A stretch of DNA of 43,174 nucleotides. Source: Bacteroidota bacterium. Its GTDB lineage: Bacteria; Bacteroidota; Bacteroidia; Bacteroidales; F082. A program made the translations under genes and the position numbers. Position 1 is the stretch's first letter. Each line of letters opens with the position of its first letter. Location: contig JABMPH010000018.1 of assembly GCA_013203805.1 (NCBI GenBank), forward strand, positions 1-43,174, in the 5' to 3' direction. The notes below the pieces were generated by a model. That model did no database searches. It was not told where the DNA came from and saw only the letters and a list, made by a program, of their open reading frames with translations. Below are positions 25,916 to 32,995 of the stretch, one piece after another.

Positions 25916-27133
25916 ATGAAAGAATCGATTGCAATATTATGTGGAGGTGGTCCGGCACCCGGAATCAACTCTGTAATAAGTTCAGTATCATTGGTATTTC
26001 TAAAATCAGGATACAGAGTAATAGGAATACACGAAGGTTATAAAGGGTTATTTGCAGAAAACCCCAATACAATAGATATAGATTTCAATTTTGCTGATGA
26101 TATTCATAAACACGGTGGCTCGGCTCTTCAAATGAGTAGGCATAAGCCAAAGGATAGCGAATTTTCAACAAAATTCTTCACTGATAATAATGTTCAACTA
26201 CTGGTAACCATTGGAGGAGACGATACCGCTTCAACTGCAAATAGGATATCAAAATATTTACGTGCAAACGATGTAAGTATTCAAAATATCCATGTGTCTA
26301 AAACCATTGACAATGATTTACCATTGCCTCCTGGAATACCAACATTTGGATATCATTCGGCGAAGCAAGAAGGTGTGCGAATTTCACAAACTATTTATGA
26401 AGATGCACGCACGAGCGGAAATTGGTTTGTTCTTTCTGCAATGGGCCGCGAAGCAGGTCACTTGGCATTTGGGATTGGAGCAGCTTGCCATTTCCCCATG
26501 ATTATTATTCCTGAAATGTTTGATAAAGTTGAAGTTACATTCGAAAGGATTATTAATCTTGTGATATCAGCAATTGTTAAACGCAAAATTGAAGGTATTG
26601 ATTACGGTGTTGCCATAATTAGTGAAGGCGTTTTTCATTTTATGAGTGATGATGAAATTAAAAATTCGAAAATCGACTTTACTTATGATGATCATGGACA
26701 TCCAGAGTTGGGAAATGTTAGTAAAGCACATATTTTCAATGTGTTGCTTCAGAATAGATTGAAGGTACTAGGAATAAGTGTTAAGAGTCGTCCGGTTGAA
26801 CTCGGTTACGAACTAAGATGTGTTCAACCAAATGCATATGATCTTATGTATTGCGGTATGCTCGGCTTCGGGGTTAAAAAGCTTTACGACGAAGGAAGAA
26901 CAGGTTGCATGGTTACAGCTGATTCCGTTGGTAAAATTCAACCTCTATATCTAGATGATGTTGCTGATAAAAATGGAAAAGTTCAACCCCGACTTGTAGA
27001 TATGAAAGGCGACAAATCGCAAATGGTATTTAACGACGGCCTTCAGTTTATTGAGCCCGGTGATTATACCAAAGCAAAGGAGTTTGTTGAAAATCCGGAA
27101 GAAATCGATTTTAGAGAGATTCTGGGTTGGTAG
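25916..27133 (+). CDS. 6-phosphofructokinase, PPi-dependent type
   Basis: Converts fructose 6-phosphate to fructose 1,6-bisphosphate. The N-terminal phosphate-binding loop ILCGGGPAPGINSVI (7-21), GGDDT (100-104) and the catalytic SKTIDNDLPLP (128-138), then MGREAGHLA, place it in the PFKA family. Asp103 in GGDDT, where ATP-dependent enzymes have Gly (GGDGS), together with Lys129 before TIDND, is the established mark of pyrophosphate-dependent members, so a reversible PPi reaction is likely. Length (405) fits the short PPi-PFK clade. Start ATG at 25916 gives the conserved N-terminus. It faces the DUF2141 gene, whose stop begins at the next base, and a hairpin inside that gene probably ends both transcripts. 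Confidence 0.9.
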   Translation: MKESIAILCGGGPAPGINSVISSVSLVFLKSGYRVIGIHEGYKGLFAENPNTIDIDFNFADDIHKHGGSALQMSRHKPKDSEFSTKFFTDNNVQLLVTIGGDDTASTANRISKYLRANDVSIQNIHVSKTIDNDLPLPPGIPTFGYHSAKQEGVRISQTIYEDARTSGNWFVLSAMGREAGHLAFGIGAACHFPMIIIPEMFDKVEVTFERIINLVISAIVKRKIEGIDYGVAIISEGVFHFMSDDEIKNSKIDFTYDDHGHPELGNVSKAHIFNVLLQNRLKVLGISVKSRPVELGYELRCVQPNAYDLMYCGMLGFGVKKLYDEGRTGCMVTADSVGKIQPLYLDDVADKNGKVQPRLVDMKGDKSQMVFNDGLQFIEPGDYTKAKEFVENPEEIDFREILGW

Positions 27134-27580
27134 TTAATCTTTGAGTTTATCCATATTAAAAATCAATGGTATTGATACTATTGTATCACCATTGATTTTT
27201 ATTTTTGCCTTATTGTAGGCAGGAATACCCAACCTCTTATCATCATTTAAATTTGAAATTCCCACAGGCTCATTTGGTAAATTGAATCCTTTTGTGTCTA
27301 GTTTTCCATTGTTATTTATGTCCTGAAAAACAGCAATAGCATAGGTTCCTGGAGATATATTATAAAAAATAACTTCAGTAGTTTTCTCTTTTGGGATAGT
27401 TATTAATGAATCGATGGCATTTGTTTTTGTTTTGAAATCCAACTCATTATCGTACAAACCAACAAAGATTTTACTATCGTTTAACTGAATATTTGAAATG
27501 CTCACAACTATTGAATAAGTGTTTTGACCATTTGAAATACTGGCTGTAAGCATAATAAATAGGAGGCAAATTATTCTCAT
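27134..27580 (-). CDS. DUF2141 secreted protein
   Basis: Signal peptide 1-18 (ISNG) and a DUF2141 domain: VSISNIQLNDSKIFVGLYD, the FYNISPGTYAIAVFQDINNN motif and a DTKGFNLPNEPVGISN segment with Asp/Asn-rich calcium-like loop. Members are about 150 residues, as here, and of unknown biochemical role; many lie near lipid or pigment genes. The ATG overlaps the stop of the CoA-ligase-like gene by one base (TAATG), so it is the last gene of the region 3 operon. A perfect 13-bp inverted repeat lies inside its 3' coding part. Confidence 0.9.
   Translation of the reverse strand: MRIICLLFIMLTASISNGQNTYSIVVSISNIQLNDSKIFVGLYDNELDFKTKTNAIDSLITIPKEKTTEVIFYNISPGTYAIAVFQDINNNGKLDTKGFNLPNEPVGISNLNDDKRLGIPAYNKAKIKINGDTIVSIPLIFNMDKLKD
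27158..27200. terminator. Bidirectional terminator inside the DUF2141 coding sequence
   Basis: AAAAATCAATGGT (27158-27170) and ACCATTGATTTTT (27188-27200) are perfect inverted repeats; the inner GATAC/GTATC extends the stem beyond a 3-nt bulge. T-runs flank it on both strands. It lies 25 nt after the phosphofructokinase stop and before the stop of DUF2141, so it can end the plus-strand transcript fully and may attenuate the minus-strand one within the last codons. Confidence 0.65.
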
Positions 27581-28890
27581 TATTTTATTATAATGATGGA
27601 TTTTCTGTTATCAATAAATACAATCGGTTTTCTATCACCATCTTTAATTTGTATTGCTGTTATTTCTGATGGTTTAAAGAATTGTAATTCTGGTGCGACC
27701 CTAAGCTTTGCTCTAAAATTATCTTTAATTTCTTTCTCAGTATTTCTGGTTAATTTATTACATCCTACTTTTATTGTTAGTTCGTCTATTCCAAGTTCAT
27801 TGCTTGAAACTTCAACAATATAATTCTCAATACAATTGATTTCATTAAGAACATCATAAATTGATGGGGGATATAAAGTTGTCCCTTTTAACTTAATCAT
27901 TTGCTGTTTTCTTCCAATTACAGGACCGAGTCGCATAGTATTCCGACCACAAATACAGGGTTCAATATGGTGATAGCAAATATCTCCGGTTTTAAATCTC
28001 AACAAAGGCATTCCTTCAACACCTAGATTTGTAATTGTAACTTCCCCAGGTTCGTTTTCTTTAACGGGATTATTATTCTCATCTAAGAATTCGACAATAA
28101 TCATTTCAGGGTGATGGTGACCGCCTTTGCCGGCTGAACACTCAGTAAAAGCAGTACCCATTTCTGTTGAAGCATATGTTGAATATAGTTTGATACCCCA
28201 GTTGTCAACTATTTTCTTGCCAAGTGGGTTAAGTGTAAAATCAGGGTTACGGATTGGTTCGCCAATGCAAACAGCTTTTTTTATGCTGGCGTTTTTGTAA
28301 TCAATATTGTTATCCCTCGCATGGGAAATCAATTTTGGGATAAATGAAGGCACTGTTACAAAGCCTGTTGGGTTAAACCTTTTTATTGATTCGAATTGAA
28401 GCTTTTGCAACCCCGGTCCTGTGCGAATAATTCCTGCTCCCAGCTTTCGTAAACCTAAAAAATATGCCATTCCCGCCATGAACCTTTTATCGAGTGTTAC
28501 GAGGAGTTGAAAAATGTCATCTTCAGTTGTATCGGCGCAAGAAAATGAAATGTATTCATTGTATGCCAAACGTTCTAAATCATTATCGGTCATGACAAAT
28601 GTAACCGGATCGCCCATTGTACCTGATGTTGTAACGTAGTCAATAATTTTCTTAGTTTCTACACATAAGAAATCATCGTTATAATTCTGCAAATCATCCT
28701 TTGTTGTTACAGGTATCTGCTCAAGGCTTTCAAGTGATGTAATCTTTTCAAGATTAATGCTATGTGTGTTAAACAATCGCTGGTAATATTTCGAATGTTC
28801 TTTTAGATAAAGGAGTGTTTCCTGTAATTTTACTTCCTGAAATCTTTTTATATCTTCAGTAGATTTTTTTTCTATTTCTGGGATAAACAT
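27580..28890 (-). CDS. Phenylacetate-CoA-ligase-like adenylate-forming enzyme
   Basis: The adenylation P-loop TTSGTMGDPVTF (about residues 88-99), YSTYASTEMGTAF, and LLRFKTGDICYHH are conserved marks of the PaaK branch of the ANL superfamily, which activates a carboxylic acid as acyl-AMP and then usually transfers it to CoA. A C-terminal domain (about 345-436) with MIKLKGTTLYPP completes the fold. Length 436 is normal. The substrate cannot be told; in this cluster a fatty or aryl acid is plausible. It starts 18 nt after the C45 gene stop and overlaps the DUF2141 start by one base. Confidence 0.88.
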   Translation of the reverse strand: MFIPEIEKKSTEDIKRFQEVKLQETLLYLKEHSKYYQRLFNTHSINLEKITSLESLEQIPVTTKDDLQNYNDDFLCVETKKIIDYVTTSGTMGDPVTFVMTDNDLERLAYNEYISFSCADTTEDDIFQLLVTLDKRFMAGMAYFLGLRKLGAGIIRTGPGLQKLQFESIKRFNPTGFVTVPSFIPKLISHARDNNIDYKNASIKKAVCIGEPIRNPDFTLNPLGKKIVDNWGIKLYSTYASTEMGTAFTECSAGKGGHHHPEMIIVEFLDENNNPVKENEPGEVTITNLGVEGMPLLRFKTGDICYHHIEPCICGRNTMRLGPVIGRKQQMIKLKGTTLYPPSIYDVLNEINCIENYIVEVSSNELGIDELTIKVGCNKLTRNTEKEIKDNFRAKLRVAPELQFFKPSEITAIQIKDGDRKPIVFIDNRKSIIIIK

Positions 28891-28908
28891 ATTTACAAAT
28901 CTATTATC

Positions 28909-30609
28909 TTATTTCTCAATTTCTTTAATTCTTTCTTCAACAACCATCTTAATTGTGGTGTTTTCAAATTCTTTTGTTAAAGATGTTTTATAGAATGATA
29001 ATGCCTTATCCATCTTGTTATTCATAAAATAGTAGTCTGCTACAAGTACATAACCTTGATAATAATTTGGATTACTGGCGATTAGATCATCAACAAAAAT
29101 ATCTTCATCTTCAATTTTTGATTTTTCTTCAATATGAAACTTGAGAATATCTCTCATTTTTCGAAATTCAAATAAACTGTTGTATTCTTCACTTTCTAAA
29201 AAGGGTGACGGTTCAATTGTATAATTTGAATTGTATAGAATCGTATTCTGGTTTGTAATACTTGCTTCTTCAAAAACATGGCTTAGATTATACATAAGGT
29301 AATTACCAAGTTGATAATGACTTGTTGAAACCCATGTATTCAACTTTTCAGGTTGAAAGATAACGCTATGATGAGAAATCATTTGGGCCATTGTTTTTTC
29401 GTTTCCTATTCCGATATTAATATCACCTATTCCATTGTAGTCACGCAGAATATCTGCTGCCTTGTTGTAATCGATTATCTCATCTTGATTTATTAGTTGT
29501 TCACAACGCTGTTGGCGATAACTGGATGCCGATTCCTGAATATACTGATTGTTGTTTTCATCATCTTTAAAAACCTCACTTTGAAAGTGATTTGAACAGA
29601 CAAGATCGTTTGCGTCGGTTGTATAAACTCCAAGTTTAGATGGCGATTTTTCGATGATTATTGCTTTATTGTTAAATGCCGAGCCAATGAAAATGGACTC
29701 AGAAACAAATGTTTTTCGCTTTTCGGCAATTTCGAGAGCTTCATCAATATTACCTGCATATTGTAAAATTTCGCGGGCAAGTAATGAGATTGGCATTGTT
29801 GCTTTTGTGGGGATATCCGATTTTGCTGCGTTAATTGTTACGGTTATTCCTTTTTCGTTCATTCCGCTTACAACTCCAATCATGCTTGCCCATGTAACAT
29901 ACATAAATTTATGTCCTTTATCAGGATTAATAAATGCAACAATTTTATTTTTAGCAAAGGATTCATTAATGTAAAAATCGAAGTTACGGCCAATAATCAT
30001 TGAGCTATCAACTGAATTAAAATTGGATCCAAAAGATGTACAACCTACCAAGGCTAAACTTTGCAATGCATGACCAATGTCGTGGGCTCCATGATAGTTT
30101 AGCATCCTTTCATAGTTATTTCCAATGTATTCATACCCATCCGAAGCCCCAAATGAAACACCATAAATTTCCTGAAGATATTCCTCGGGTATGTACTCAT
30201 CAATATCCCTGTTGAACCAACCTATGAAATATTTAAGGAATCGTAAGTATGATTTTGAAGGAATGAGAGTGTTTATCTGTTCAACAAAAGCATCTTCCTG
30301 AACTTTAATTAGCTCTTTGGTTAACTTTCCATTAATTACACCAATTTCAAAGGGGCTGCCTTCAAGATACATCTCCCAAAGGCCGTATTTGTTTTTCTTT
30401 AACCAGCAATTTCCAACTCTAAAAAAATCGGGCGAAGAATTTTCACGTTCTAGCTCCAATACCGATACATCAATAATTTCAGGGGGCGTAATTTTTGTTT
30501 TTAGATTATATACAACAACCAATGCAATAATAATTACAGCCATCACAATAATGAAATTGCGGATAATTCTTAACCATCGCACCTTGCGTTTCACACTAGT
30601 CATCTGCAT
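28909..30609 (-). CDS. C45-family Ntn acyltransferase/hydrolase with membrane anchor
   Basis: One N-terminal membrane helix (about 14-35) anchors the protein. Residues 180-210 hold ALVGCTSFGSNF, where Cys190 should become the N-terminal nucleophile after self-cleavage, followed by MIIGRNFDFYI, the hallmark of acyl-CoA:6-aminopenicillanate acyltransferase-like (peptidase C45) enzymes. GVVSGMNEKGITVTINAAKS fits the family core. The last ~60 residues are TPR-like. Such enzymes hydrolyse or form amides. The first 14 nt overlap the 3' end of the FAD oxidoreductase gene, showing co-translation; an ATG two codons in would shorten the overlap. Within the cluster it may transfer an acyl group made by the neighbouring enzymes; that is inference. 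Confidence 0.85.
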   Translation of the reverse strand: MQMTSVKRKVRWLRIIRNFIIVMAVIIIALVVVYNLKTKITPPEIIDVSVLELERENSSPDFFRVGNCWLKKNKYGLWEMYLEGSPFEIGVINGKLTKELIKVQEDAFVEQINTLIPSKSYLRFLKYFIGWFNRDIDEYIPEEYLQEIYGVSFGASDGYEYIGNNYERMLNYHGAHDIGHALQSLALVGCTSFGSNFNSVDSSMIIGRNFDFYINESFAKNKIVAFINPDKGHKFMYVTWASMIGVVSGMNEKGITVTINAAKSDIPTKATMPISLLAREILQYAGNIDEALEIAEKRKTFVSESIFIGSAFNNKAIIIEKSPSKLGVYTTDANDLVCSNHFQSEVFKDDENNNQYIQESASSYRQQRCEQLINQDEIIDYNKAADILRDYNGIGDINIGIGNEKTMAQMISHHSVIFQPEKLNTWVSTSHYQLGNYLMYNLSHVFEEASITNQNTILYNSNYTIEPSPFLESEEYNSLFEFRKMRDILKFHIEEKSKIEDEDIFVDDLIASNPNYYQGYVLVADYYFMNNKMDKALSFYKTSLTKEFENTTIKMVVEERIKEIEK

Positions 30610-32095
30610 TTATTTCCTTTAATAGGTTATCAGTTCCAACAAACTCACCACAAGTTAGTATTGCACTTAAACTTACACCCAGCATCCCATGTAGATTTAA
30701 GTTTTGTCCGGTAAATAGGAGGTTATTAATTTTCGTTCTCGGAGAAATATATGATCCTACAGGGTTATTGCAATTGCGCAGTGTGCCATACATAGATCCA
30801 TTTGGTGACCCAAGATAATCGTTATATGTAAGAGGTGTTGAAACATTGTAATCAACTATACTATCCTTTAACTCGGGAAAAGATTTGCACACCAAATCAA
30901 TAAGTTTTTGGGCTTTTTTGTTTTTAAAATCCATGTAATCAGCCCCTCGTTTATTTATGGGAAGATCTTTCCATTGGGCAACTTCCTCAAACTTCATATG
31001 AGTAAGTAATCCAATACAGGAGGAATATTGGCTTCCGTTTTTCGGAATTCCACAATGTAAAAAGTAATGTTCGGGCCAAAGTTTTTCGTCATAATACGAT
31101 GCATACCACACATCATTTCGCTTGTAGTAATTGTAATTTGCATTTATATATTTGAATGAATCTTTTTTTAGGTTAATATGAACAGCAAAGGCCGACAAAG
31201 TATTTTCCTTGTTGTTCATCCTGTTACGGAAGGATTTTTTTATTAACCCTTCTCCAATCAGGTTCATTGTAGTTGAAGGGTGGAGGTCGGAAATAACGTG
31301 CTCTGCTTCAAAAGATTGATTGTCTTTTGTCTCAACTGAAGTAATACAATTATTATTAATGACAAGATTTACTACTTCTTTTTTTGTTAATACTTCGCCA
31401 CCTCTTCTAATTATTTCATCAGCTAATTTATGTGCAATTTGGTCACTACTTCCCACAATTCGGTATGAGCTTGAAATAAAATGGTTATTTATTAAAGCAT
31501 GAATATAGAACGGTGATTTTTCTTTTACCCCGGCATAAACGAAATTCAGCGCGCTTAATACCTGTCTTAGTCTAGGATTTTTTGTTATTGATGATATATG
31601 GTCCCATGCATTTATTCGAAGGTATTTATCAGCAGCGTCAGATGCATTTTCTGTACTCTTTAAATGATAGATATTTTGAGTGTTGATTGTGTTTTTTATT
31701 TCTGACACATAGTTTTCAATTGCATCTTTTTCATGAGGAAAATATTCGATCATCTGATTTATAAAATTCTGATAACCAATGGGGAATTTATATTCAATTC
31801 CGTCAATATTGAATATATCAAATCCGGTTTCATCCAACCTATGGTATTCTATACCATCAAAAAGATTGAAGTATTTAAAAATCTTATTAAGTGTCTGTCC
31901 CTCGTCAAGGCTTCCCATATAATGCATGCCTGTACTAAAAGTGCATCCTTTTCTATTGAACGATTGTAATGAACCTCCAATTTGATTATTCTTTTCAAGT
32001 ACCAGCACTTTATCTCCTCTTCTACTAAGGATTACTCCGCAAAGCAAACCTCCAAGACCACTGCCAATTATAATTTTATCGTATTTTTTTCTCAA
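30596..32095 (-). CDS. FAD-dependent oxidoreductase of the phytoene desaturase/retinol saturase type
   Basis: A Rossmann dinucleotide site at the N-terminus (IIIGSGLGGLLCGVILSRRG) and VLVLEKNNQIGGSLQSF, then GMHYMG, together with a C-terminal FAD signature (NNLLFTGQNLNLHGMLGVS), match CrtI/RetSat-like flavoenzymes of about 500 residues. They saturate or desaturate polyene or polyisoprenoid chains. No carotenoid synthase (CrtB) is seen in the window, so the substrate is open. Starts 15 nt after the methyltransferase stop and overlaps the C45 gene by 14 nt. Confidence 0.9.
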   Translation of the reverse strand: MRKKYDKIIIGSGLGGLLCGVILSRRGDKVLVLEKNNQIGGSLQSFNRKGCTFSTGMHYMGSLDEGQTLNKIFKYFNLFDGIEYHRLDETGFDIFNIDGIEYKFPIGYQNFINQMIEYFPHEKDAIENYVSEIKNTINTQNIYHLKSTENASDAADKYLRINAWDHISSITKNPRLRQVLSALNFVYAGVKEKSPFYIHALINNHFISSSYRIVGSSDQIAHKLADEIIRRGGEVLTKKEVVNLVINNNCITSVETKDNQSFEAEHVISDLHPSTTMNLIGEGLIKKSFRNRMNNKENTLSAFAVHINLKKDSFKYINANYNYYKRNDVWYASYYDEKLWPEHYFLHCGIPKNGSQYSSCIGLLTHMKFEEVAQWKDLPINKRGADYMDFKNKKAQKLIDLVCKSFPELKDSIVDYNVSTPLTYNDYLGSPNGSMYGTLRNCNNPVGSYISPRTKINNLLFTGQNLNLHGMLGVSLSAILTCGEFVGTDNLLKEINADD

Positions 32096-32110
32096 ATTTA
32101 GTCTTATTAT

Positions 32111-32776
32111 TTAGCACAAAGATAATACGTAAATCAAGTTTGAAGTCCTCTTTGTATTATCAATAATCCTAAGTTTATAATTATGATTTTGTGCAATTGT
32201 TTCTATCATTGATTTGGAAACAAACTCCAGTTTAAATTCTGCTTTATTGAACCCTAAATTTGTTGAAAATAATTCAGTAATCCTGGTGCCTAAATGTCTG
32301 TTGCCCATATCTTTGTTAGCGTCACGGATGATTATTAATCCATTGTCGTTTAATTTTTTAATGCAGGATTCAACTATGTCTATTTGTAATTTTTCTGGCA
32401 AATAATGCAGTACATCATTCATAATAAATACATCTGAGTAATTCATATCAACCTTTGTTATATCGCCTGTTATGAAATTTACGTTATCTGATTTTATTGC
32501 ACAATGCATTGCTACTTCAATTTTATCAGCATCGTAGTCGATGCCAGTTATCTTTCGATCTTTGGAAACGAGGTTCAACATAAGTGGAAGGTATCCATAC
32601 CCACAACCTAGATCAGTAATTGTGCATTTTTTAGGAATTAGTTCGTTAAAGATATTGTAATTGTTTTCCAGATTGAGCTTTATCCGTGTATACCATTCCA
32701 ACACAGGGCCTTTGTATAGGAAATTCTTTTTGACAAAATCATTAAAATAGTCTGGTGTTTCCAACATTGTAGCCAC
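32111..32776 (-). CDS. Class I SAM methyltransferase, C-terminal piece of a frameshifted MMPL-PlsC-methyltransferase gene
   Basis: The SAM-binding motif TDLGCGYGYLPLML, an acidic residue after the second strand (GIDYDADKIEVA) and VFIMNDVLHYLP define a class I methyltransferase. The listed start (GTG 32776) is arbitrary: the same frame stays open upstream to 32995 and encodes IIIYGQKEALKKSEFFLKRA and further residues that look like the missing end of the upstream PlsC domain, then AKNVKKYFEAEYYK leading into this domain. This supports one ancestral gene split by a -1 frameshift near 32950. If translated separately, a start inside 32776-32767 would be needed. Substrate unknown, probably a lipid of the cluster. 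Confidence 0.85.
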   Translation of the reverse strand: MATMLETPDYFNDFVKKNFLYKGPVLEWYTRIKLNLENNYNIFNELIPKKCTITDLGCGYGYLPLMLNLVSKDRKITGIDYDADKIEVAMHCAIKSDNVNFITGDITKVDMNYSDVFIMNDVLHYLPEKLQIDIVESCIKKLNDNGLIIIRDANKDMGNRHLGTRITELFSTNLGFNKAEFKLEFVSKSMIETIAQNHNYKLRIIDNTKRTSNLIYVLSLC

Positions 32777-32919
32777 CTTATAATATTCGGCTTCAAAGTA
32801 TTTTTTTACATTCTTGGCCTGATCTCTTGCAGTGATTCCATATTTCCCATCTGAAAGTTTTATTCGTGGAAGGAATTTTGTAACAGCAGTTGCCCTCTTT
32901 AAAAAGAATTCACTTTTCT

Positions 32920-32995
32920 TTAGAGCTTCCTTTTGTCCGTATATAATAATGGAAGTATATCTAGATTTAATTCGGAGGCCAAATAAAAAGCACCT
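32920..32995 (-). other. Frameshift junction between MMPL-PlsC and methyltransferase frames
   Basis: Between 32995 and 32920 both the MMPL-PlsC frame and the -1 (methyltransferase) frame are open. The exporter frame reads ILPLLYTDKRKL and stops, while adding one base after CTTCC (about 32951) gives LP-IIIYGQKEAL, a typical acyltransferase ending. No X-XXY-YYZ slippery site was seen, so a mutation or a sequencing error is likelier than programmed shifting. Confidence 0.75.

Noticed and set aside
25773-25958. Minus-strand frame starting MPDHLHIILQ, which looks like the HUH motif of IS200-type transposases
   Set aside because: It is the antisense of the phosphofructokinase start (CGGGPAPG codons) plus the intergenic promoter region; the rest shows no transposase features.
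32920-32995. Programmed -1 frameshift in the exporter gene
   Set aside because: No slippery heptamer in the overlap of the two frames and no obvious downstream hairpin; mutation or sequencing error is simpler.
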